A stretch of DNA of 6,193 nt, taken from positions 59,399-65,591 of the forward strand of contig PASM01000003.1 in NCBI GenBank assembly GCA_002711965.1, in the 5' to 3' direction. This stretch comes from Chloroflexota bacterium (GTDB taxonomy: Bacteria > Chloroflexota > Dehalococcoidia > UBA1151 > TMED-70). A model generated the notes under the pieces. It saw only the letters and a list, made by a program, of their open reading frames with translations. It was not told the origin of the DNA and did no database searches. This document shows, piece by piece, positions 1-5,048 of the stretch. Position 1 is the first letter of the stretch. Each line of letters opens with the position of its first letter. Position numbers and translations under genes: made by a program.

Positions 1-735
1 TACTTAAGAGGGATTCCATTTATACAAATACCAACAACACTTGCGTCTATGACTGATGCAGCAATAGGTGGAAAAGTTGCATATAATCTTCCAGAAGGAA
101 AAAATCTTGTTGGTTCTTTCTATCAACCAAAACTTGTTTTTGAAGATTTAGACTTTTTACACAGTCTTCCTGAGAGAGAAAAAACAAGTGGGTGGGCTGA
201 GGCCATTAAACATTCTCTTATTCAAAATATTGATCTTTTCAAAGAGTTTGAAGAAAATCATGAAAGAATTTATAAATTAGATAACGATTATTCTGCTGAG
301 ATATTAAAAAAATCTGTTGCAATAAAAGCAAAAATAGTTTCTGAAGATGAGTTTGAAAGAGGAGATGAAAGAATCAAACTAAATTATGGTCACACTGTTG
401 GTCATGCTATTGAAAAAATAAGTAATTATAATCAATATCTTCATGGAGAAGCTGTAAGTATAGGAATGATGGCTGCAGCAAATATTTCAATGAGAAAAGG
501 ATTTATAACTAAAGAAATTGTAGATCGACAAGAAAAAATACTAAATAAATATAATTTGCCTGTCAAAATAAAAAATATTGAAATAAAAAAAATATTAGAT
601 GCCATTAAAATGGATAAAAAAAATTCTAATGGTAAAGTCAAATGGGTATTATTAGACTCTATAGGAAATGCAATAATATCTCAGGAAATAGATGAGAAAA
701 TTGTAATAGAATCACTCAAGGAAGTTATAATTTAA
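1..735 (+). CDS. aroB: 3-dehydroquinate synthase, 3' part (5' end outside window)
   Basis: Converts DAHP to 3-dehydroquinate, the second step of the shikimate pathway, in the cytoplasm with NAD+ and a divalent metal. The frame is open from base 1, and the 16 residues before the ATG at 49 already match the family (RGIPFIQIPTTLAS), so that ATG is internal. About 244 residues are visible; the family is usually about 350-370, so roughly 110-120 are missing. Motifs (fragment numbering): TDAAIGGK at 18-25 followed by EGKNLVGSFYQP; AEAIKH with the metal-ligand Glu67; LNYGHTVGHAIE with His131 and His135; LHGEA with His148; and a C-terminal MDKK...GKVKWVLL block. All three expected zinc ligands are present, so it should be active. 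The DAA version of the usual DSS/DAS motif occurs in other bacterial AroB proteins. Its stop codon overlaps the end of the opposite-strand gene by 4 bases. Confidence 0.96.
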   Translation, partial: YLRGIPFIQIPTTLASMTDAAIGGKVAYNLPEGKNLVGSFYQPKLVFEDLDFLHSLPEREKTSGWAEAIKHSLIQNIDLFKEFEENHERIYKLDNDYSAEILKKSVAIKAKIVSEDEFERGDERIKLNYGHTVGHAIEKISNYNQYLHGEAVSIGMMAAANISMRKGFITKEIVDRQEKILNKYNLPVKIKNIEIKKILDAIKMDKKNSNGKVKWVLLDSIGNAIISQEIDEKIVIESLKEVII

Positions 736-1001
736 CCACCTGCAACAGCGGGAACTATAGCAATTTCATCGTTTAAATCAACTTTAGTATTTAAAGAATC
801 TAGATATCTTATATCTTCACCGTTTATATATATATTTACGAAATGCTTTAACTCGTTATTTTCCATTATTTTTTCAGAAACTCCTGGAAATTTTTGATTG
901 AGATTTTCAATAATATTAATAACTTTATCTCCGGTAATTTCTACTGAAGTTTCGTTATTAGTTAGTGTCCTTAATGGGGTAGGTATTTTTACATTAGCCA
1001 T
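732..1001 (-). CDS. MoaD/ThiS-family ubiquitin-like sulfur carrier, CysO-like
   Basis: An 89-residue beta-grasp protein ending in AVAGG, the exposed Gly-Gly tail that an E1-like enzyme adenylates and converts to a thiocarboxylate sulfur donor. It resembles mycobacterial CysO (recalled, not searched) along its full length: VKIPTPLR near the start, FPGVSEKIM at 38-46, HFVNIYINGEDIR at 53-65 and AIVPAVAGG at 81-89. CysO supplies sulfur to CysM for cysteine synthesis and is processed by a JAMM-type protease, but neither partner nor an E1-like gene is in the window. Molybdopterin synthase small subunit, thiamine carrier or protein-modifier roles are therefore also possible. The ATG at 999-1001 gives the normal family length. 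Only a weak AAG lies upstream, and a TATAAT at 1010-1015 sits so close that the message may be leaderless. The gene converges on aroB with a 4-base overlap. Confidence 0.9.
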   Translation of the reverse strand: MANVKIPTPLRTLTNNETSVEITGDKVINIIENLNQKFPGVSEKIMENNELKHFVNIYINGEDIRYLDSLNTKVDLNDEIAIVPAVAGG

Positions 1002-1009
1002 AATCTTAA

Positions 1010-1015
1010 ATTATA
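1010..1015 (-). promoter_or_regulatory. Possible -10 element for the sulfur-carrier gene
   Basis: Read on the minus strand this is a perfect TATAAT, ending 8 bases before the ATG at 1001. Transcription would start at about the first base of the start codon, giving a leaderless or near-leaderless message. I see no acceptable -35 hexamer at 16-18 bases, and TATAAT is common by chance in such A+T-rich DNA, so this is tentative. Confidence 0.3.
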
Positions 1016-1022
1016 TTACTTG

Positions 1023-1051
1023 TTGATACAAAACATTTATATTATTATAAC
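1023..1051 (+). promoter_or_regulatory. Sigma-70-type promoter for the ribokinase gene
   Basis: TTGATA at 1023-1028 (5 of 6 to TTGACA) and TATAAC at 1046-1051 (5 of 6 to TATAAT) are separated by exactly 17 bases. The expected transcription start is near 1058, leaving a leader of about 20 bases before the ATG at 1079. It is the best-matching promoter I found in the window and lies in the correct divergent intergenic region. The leader has only a weak AGG at 1067-1069 as a possible ribosome binding site. Confidence 0.55.
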
Positions 1052-1060
1052 TGATAATAA
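1042..1060. repeat. 7-base inverted repeat over the ribokinase -10 region
   Basis: TTATTAT (1042-1048) and ATAATAA (1054-1060) are exact reverse complements around a 5-base centre. The repeat covers the -10 hexamer at 1046-1051, where a repressor could act. The arms are pure A/T, so a chance origin is quite likely. Confidence 0.3.
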
Positions 1061-1078
1061 ACTTTTAGGCTTAGACGT

Positions 1079-2020
1079 ATGAAATTAGATACTCAAAATT
1101 CTTCAATATCAGTATTGGGTGCTTTAAATATGGACTTAATAATGAATCTTGACAGGCCTGCAAATCCAGGAGAAACAGTAGTAGGAGACAAATTTTACAC
1201 CGCTCCAGGTGGAAAAGGTGGGAATCAAGCAGTAGCTGCTGCGAGAGTATCAAAAAAGGAATCAGTTAATTTTTTTGGATTTATAGGGGATGACAATTAT
1301 GGATCAGAATTAAAAAGTTATTTAGAAAATGAAAAAATCATTACTTCAAACATTCTATCTGATAGTAAACTTCATTCAGGGATTGCAATTATTTTTACAA
1401 CAAATAATGGTGAGAATTATGTTAATGCTGTTTATGGTGCAAATGCAAAAAAAGACTTAATTTTAGTTGATCATTTCAAAAAAAATATAAAAAATACTAA
1501 AATATTGATCACTCAAAATGAGCTTGATGAAGAAATTACTAGAGAATGCATGAAATCAGCAAGTGAAAATAATATTCCTGTTATTTTAGACCCAGCTCCT
1601 TACAGGGAAAATCTGAAATTAGATTATTATAAAATGGCAGATTTCATAACACCAAATGAGACTGAAGCAGAATATATGACTGGTATAAAAATTAAAAATA
1701 TTGATGATGCAAGAAAATCTGCTAAATTACTCATATCTAAAGGTATAAAAAATTGTATTATTACACTTGGTGAAAATGGTGCTTTATTTATGAATTTAAA
1801 TGAAGAAAAATATTTTGAACCCCATAAAATCAAAGAAGTAAAGGCAAGTGTTGCTGCAGGAGATGCATTCACAGGTATATTAGGAGCATCTTTAGCTTCT
1901 GGAAATGAATTATTCACATCCATAGAAAATGCTATTGTTGGATCTGCGCTTAGTGTAACAAAATTTGGAGCCCAAGAGTCTATGCCTTTTTACGATGAAA
2001 TATTAATGAATATTAATTAG
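1079..2020 (+). CDS. rbsK: Ribokinase (PfkB-family sugar kinase) with altered cation site
   Basis: Predicted to phosphorylate D-ribose to ribose 5-phosphate with ATP in the cytoplasm. At 313 residues it has normal length and aligns end to end with E. coli RbsK from memory. Features in order: LGALNMD with substrate-contacting Asp19; the first PfkB signature around GGKGGNQA (44-51); Glu148 in the QNEL segment; ITPNETEAE (190-198), identical to the E. coli motif; TLGENGA (229-235); the second signature VAAGDAF (258-264) with catalytic base Asp262; and GAQES (297-301). The notable change is at position 256: the Asp of the usual VDTxAAGD motif, which helps hold the activating potassium ion, is Ala here (KASVAAGD). 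Another pentose or nucleoside substrate is possible, as no ribose transport genes are nearby. It has its own candidate promoter and overlaps pyrD tail-to-tail by 4 bases. Confidence 0.9.
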   Translation: MKLDTQNSSISVLGALNMDLIMNLDRPANPGETVVGDKFYTAPGGKGGNQAVAAARVSKKESVNFFGFIGDDNYGSELKSYLENEKIITSNILSDSKLHSGIAIIFTTNNGENYVNAVYGANAKKDLILVDHFKKNIKNTKILITQNELDEEITRECMKSASENNIPVILDPAPYRENLKLDYYKMADFITPNETEAEYMTGIKIKNIDDARKSAKLLISKGIKNCIITLGENGALFMNLNEEKYFEPHKIKEVKASVAAGDAFTGILGASLASGNELFTSIENAIVGSALSVTKFGAQESMPFYDEILMNIN

Positions 2021-3039
2021 ACCAGAGCTTTCCCTTTTATTTGATTTAACGACGTAATATTTTTTTCAACCATCAATTTCTTTAATCCTTTATTGATGTT
2101 GTTTGCAAAAAATAACCCTTCATAAATAAAGCCTGTATATCCCTGACATAAATCTGCTCCTAATGCTAATGCATTCCATACATCTTTAGAATTAAATATC
2201 CCGCCACACGCAACTATTACAGGATCTGGACCTAAAAAGGATCTAGTTTCGGCAATCATTCTTTGAGTGTTAGAAGTCAAGATTTTTCCAGATTTTCCTC
2301 CTTTACCAACAGCTAATTTTTCATCATTTACAGGCAAACTATTTGCAACAACTAATCCATCAGCCCCTGCCATAATTGCTGTCTTTCCCAGATTTAGAAA
2401 ATCTTGTTTTTCTGATTCTAACCATGGAGGAAGTTTTACTAATATTTTATTATTTGAAATTTTTTTTATTTTTTGAATCAATTTTGATAATTCAGAAGGA
2501 TTATGAAAAAGTCTCAAGCCTGCAGTATTAGGACTAGAAATATTTATTTCAAAAACTTTAGTTTTATTTTCAAGTAATTTGACGCACGAAATTATTTCAT
2601 CTTCATTTATACCTGAAACAGATAAAAATATTCTTGAATCACCATTAATTTTTAAGTTCTGGTTTATATTATCAAGACCTAAACTAGGAAATCCTAAGGA
2701 ATTAATTAAAGCTTTTTCCCTAGGAATATGAAAAAGCCTAGGTTTTGGATTCCCAAACCTTTCTTGAAGAGTAATTGTACCTCCAGTAACGAAACCAAAA
2801 TGTAAAGAAAGTAAGGGTTCTAAAATTTTGCAATTTTTATCATATCCAGCAGCCAATCCTACTGGAGAATTCAAATCTAATCCTAAAACATCAGTTTTAA
2901 TTTGGTCAGATTTATTTCTAAGAAAAAAAAGATTAAAAACCTTGTGAAAATTTAATTGAAAAAATTTTTCTGCTATTAAATGAGAGACCTCTGGGTTGAT
3001 AAGTTGTAGAATTGGTAGTATTAGTGTTTTGTAAAGCAT
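2017..3039 (-). CDS. pyrD: Dihydroorotate dehydrogenase (quinone), class 2
   Basis: Oxidises dihydroorotate to orotate in pyrimidine synthesis, passing electrons from FMN to membrane quinone. The 340-residue length is typical of class 2. The N-terminal segment 1-40 (LINPEVSHLIAEKFF and a Phe/Leu-rich stretch) matches the helical domain that contacts the membrane and quinone, which class 1 enzymes lack. The barrel follows: PVGLAAGYDKN with Lys68; LINSLGF with Asn113; NISSPNTAGLR with Asn166, catalytic base Ser169 and Asn171; ILVKLPP with Lys202; VVANS with Asn233; a Gly/Lys-rich GKGGKSGK loop (245-252) where GGLSG is usual; ACGGI (277-281); and YTGFIYEG (301-308). A serine rather than cysteine base confirms class 2. 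TNTT becomes ANSL, a mild change at a substrate-binding loop. Translation has a clear AGGAG 5 bases before the ATG. The gene converges on the ribokinase and diverges from the unknown gene upstream. Confidence 0.96.
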   Translation of the reverse strand: MLYKTLILPILQLINPEVSHLIAEKFFQLNFHKVFNLFFLRNKSDQIKTDVLGLDLNSPVGLAAGYDKNCKILEPLLSLHFGFVTGGTITLQERFGNPKPRLFHIPREKALINSLGFPSLGLDNINQNLKINGDSRIFLSVSGINEDEIISCVKLLENKTKVFEINISSPNTAGLRLFHNPSELSKLIQKIKKISNNKILVKLPPWLESEKQDFLNLGKTAIMAGADGLVVANSLPVNDEKLAVGKGGKSGKILTSNTQRMIAETRSFLGPDPVIVACGGIFNSKDVWNALALGADLCQGYTGFIYEGLFFANNINKGLKKLMVEKNITSLNQIKGKALV

Positions 3040-3044
3040 TTTTA

Positions 3045-3049
3045 CTCCT
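3045..3049 (-). promoter_or_regulatory. Strong ribosome binding site of pyrD
   Basis: Minus-strand AGGAG lies 5 bases (TAAAA) before the ATG at 3037-3039. This is the only textbook Shine-Dalgarno sequence I found in the window. It fixes the pyrD start and shows that the organism does use anti-Shine-Dalgarno pairing for at least some genes. Confidence 0.8.
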
Positions 3050-3082
3050 ACATTTATTTTAGTATTAATAACTTTTAAAACA

Positions 3083-3086
3083 AGGA
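3083..3086 (+). promoter_or_regulatory. Weak, distant ribosome binding site of the 244-residue protein
   Basis: AGGA (within AAGGA) lies 11 bases before the ATG at 3098, longer than the usual 5-9. The spacer contains a run of eight A at 3086-3093, the first being the last base of AGGA, so slippage here would change the spacing. Confidence 0.4.
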
Positions 3087-3097
3087 AAAAAAATCAT

Positions 3098-3832
3098 ATG
3101 TCTAACTTAGAATTTAAATTTGGAAGCGAAAACAGACCAAAAGGTCATGCAATTATTTACTTCCAAGAATATGATGATATATACGCTTCTTACATAATGG
3201 ATTTCCCAATTTCTGGAGATTTAACTAAATATATTCCAGAAATGTTTAAGGATCAGATACCTGATGAAGAGATGACTAAAATGATTTTTCCTCCAATTCC
3301 TGAAAAGTTTTCTGGGGATTATGAAAAGTTATTTTCTTTAGCAGAAAAAAGATCAGATGACCTCATTTATGGAGGAAGTATCAACTCAAAAGATGCAACT
3401 TCTTCAATGTCAAAACTAAATAGCCTAGCAAGTGAATATACAGATTTATGCAATCCTCAAGAATTTGATGATATTAGTGAGCTTTTAGATGAAATTCCTG
3501 CTAATAAATCTGAAATAAATAGCTCAAAATACTCAAATATGAATGAATCAGATTTATTAGCAGAGATCACTAAAATTATAGGGAAAATTAATTTTTCTAA
3601 GGACAATAACGAACTTAATGAAATAAATAATTTAAAAAAAGAAATAAAAATAATTAGCTCAATTATTCCTGAAAATAGAAAAATAGATAAGCTATTAGAA
3701 TATCTTGATTTGAATATCACTAATTCTGAAGAAATCATTTCCGCATATATAAGCAGAGCATACAGTCTTCTAAATGAAGATTATATAAAAGTTAAAGAAT
3801 TAGAAGACCTGTTACTTAAGTTAGAAAAGTAA
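3098..3832 (+). CDS. Unknown acidic protein, first gene of the mfs-mutL operon
   Basis: I do not recognise a named family. The 244-residue protein has no signal peptide or membrane helix, so it is probably cytoplasmic. The first ~95 residues look like a compact domain: FGSENRPKGHAIIYFQ (8-23), a strand-like IYASYIMDFPI (28-38), DLTKYIPEMFKDQIP (41-55) and a Pro-rich IFPPIPEKF (63-71). A Ser/Asp-rich linker with the only cysteine (Cys118) follows. From about 148 to the end it is helical, Lys/Glu/Leu-rich and plausibly coiled-coil, for example around 177-204 and 229-244. The N-terminal part resembles, from memory, conserved hypothetical proteins of Chloroflexota, which is unverified. Codon use matches its neighbours, so there is no sign of recent transfer. 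It ends 4 bases before the MFS start and is very likely co-transcribed with it. A regulatory or scaffold role is only a guess. Confidence 0.85.
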   Translation: MSNLEFKFGSENRPKGHAIIYFQEYDDIYASYIMDFPISGDLTKYIPEMFKDQIPDEEMTKMIFPPIPEKFSGDYEKLFSLAEKRSDDLIYGGSINSKDATSSMSKLNSLASEYTDLCNPQEFDDISELLDEIPANKSEINSSKYSNMNESDLLAEITKIIGKINFSKDNNELNEINNLKKEIKIISSIIPENRKIDKLLEYLDLNITNSEEIISAYISRAYSLLNEDYIKVKELEDLLLKLEK

Positions 3833-3836
3833 TTAA

Positions 3837-5048
3837 TTGAAAAATAAAACGAATATATTTAAAAGTCTAGGAAATAGAAATTTTTTATATATGTGGTTAA
3901 GCCTATTTTTTTCAATGGCTGGATTTCAAATTCAAATGACAGTTAGAGGAATACTTGTTTACGATATTACATCTAATGCGCTTATAACCGGTATAGTTTC
4001 TGCAGGATTCGCTCCTTCTTTATTATTATTTTCTATGTTTGGTGGTGTACTAGGAGAAAAAGTTAATAAAAAGAGACTTATTCAATTTGCTCAAGGTGTA
4101 AATATGATTCAAAGCATGATTGTTATGGTGCTAATTTATTTTGATTTATTGCACTGGAGTCATTTACTTCTTGTTTCTGTAACACAAGGAGCAATGTTTG
4201 CAATTCAAGTTCCAGCGAGACAATCTTTAATTCCTGATTTGGTAGGTAAAAATTTGGTTACGAATGCAATAGGATTAAACGCTATGATAATGGGAATAAC
4301 AACAATGATAGCTCCTGCTATAGGAGGTTATACTTATGAATTTTTTGGACCTCTAAATTCTTATATGATCGTTTCTATACTTATGATGACAGGTGTTTTT
4401 TTTGTAGGCTTTGTTCCTAATTTTCCTCCTAAATTATCAAGTAAAAAAACTTCTACATACAAAGAAATAATTAATGGTTTCATGTACTTAAAAACAAATA
4501 AATTGGTTAGGTTGATTTGGATACATGCAGTCGTTTTAGCTCTATGTACTGGGCCATTTAGAATGCTGATACCAGTATTTGCAAAAGATGTATTTCTTTC
4601 TACACCAGGTGAAGTTGGAAATCTAATGGCCGCTGGTGGTATCGGAGGAATCTTATCTTCGATATTGATTGCTTCTTTGAATTCTGAATCTAAACGAGGT
4701 TGGATACTAATTATTATTGGCATAATAACAGGTTTTGGCTTACTAATGGTTTCTACACTAAATTTCTTCATTGTAGGTATTATTGCTATGATAATTGTAG
4801 GCTTCTCAGAGACAGGTAGATGGAGCCTTGGTCAAGCTTTAATGATGGAACATGCAGGAGAAGAATATCGAGCTAGAGTTATTAGTCTTCTAATGATGTC
4901 TTGGGGACTAATGCCTATAAGTATGCTCCCCATGAGTTGGGCATTTGGGTATTTCGGAGCAGAAATCACTACTTTCTTTACTGCAATTATTACTTTATTA
5001 TTTGCTATATCAAGTATTTATTGGGCAAAAAGTCTATCAAAAATATAA
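3837..5048 (+). CDS. MFS transporter, exporter-like (MFS_3 / EntS type), TTG start
   Basis: A 403-residue inner-membrane protein with about 12 hydrophobic segments, near residues 18-38, 48-72, 82-103, 108-124, 141-163, 174-194, 224-246, 260-280, 288-308, 309-326, 345-370 and 375-397. Expected to be a proton-driven efflux pump; the substrate is unknown. Family marks are GNRNFLYMW before helix 1, a degenerate motif-A loop GGVLGEKVNKKR (69-80), and QVPARQSLIPDLV (124-136) leading to NAIGLNA and APAIGG (159-164), typical of the EntS-like MFS_3 group. The start is TTG at 3837: it keeps the conserved GNRNF segment, whereas the first ATG (3891) would delete it and run straight into helix 1. No good ribosome binding site is seen, and the gene lies 4 bases after the upstream stop, so translational coupling is likely. 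Its stop directly abuts mutL. Confidence 0.9.
   Translation: MKNKTNIFKSLGNRNFLYMWLSLFFSMAGFQIQMTVRGILVYDITSNALITGIVSAGFAPSLLLFSMFGGVLGEKVNKKRLIQFAQGVNMIQSMIVMVLIYFDLLHWSHLLLVSVTQGAMFAIQVPARQSLIPDLVGKNLVTNAIGLNAMIMGITTMIAPAIGGYTYEFFGPLNSYMIVSILMMTGVFFVGFVPNFPPKLSSKKTSTYKEIINGFMYLKTNKLVRLIWIHAVVLALCTGPFRMLIPVFAKDVFLSTPGEVGNLMAAGGIGGILSSILIASLNSESKRGWILIIIGIITGFGLLMVSTLNFFIVGIIAMIIVGFSETGRWSLGQALMMEHAGEEYRARVISLLMMSWGLMPISMLPMSWAFGYFGAEITTFFTAIITLLFAISSIYWAKSLSKI

Larger units (their letters stand above)
3040..3097. promoter_or_regulatory. Divergent intergenic region between pyrD and the unknown-mfs-mutL operon
   Basis: These 58 bases must hold the start signals of both divergent genes unless longer leaders exist. 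The palindrome TATTAATA at 3063-3070 reads as a weak -10 (TATTAA) on both strands. On the plus strand TTTACT at 3041-3046 is a 4-of-6 match to -35, with 16 bases spacing. No strong promoter is visible on either strand, and I see no terminator or other structure. Confidence 0.3.

Noticed and set aside
49..735. aroB starting at the ATG at 49
   Set aside because: The frame is open to base 1 and the residues before this Met match the conserved AroB IPTTL segment, so the gene begins outside the window.
700..760. Intrinsic terminator between aroB and the sulfur-carrier gene
   Set aside because: No GC-rich stem followed by a T run is visible on either strand. The region around 2000-2045 is likewise negative.
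1627..1923. 98-codon minus-strand reading frame inside the ribokinase gene
   Set aside because: Fully antisense to a conserved gene, with no recognisable motif; a shadow frame.
4361..4771. 136-codon minus-strand reading frame inside the MFS gene
   Set aside because: Antisense to conserved membrane-protein coding sequence, with no ribosome binding site or family resemblance. The same applies to antisense frames at 441-641, 1071-1253 and 3457-3738, and to the plus-strand frame 2267-2476 opposite pyrD.
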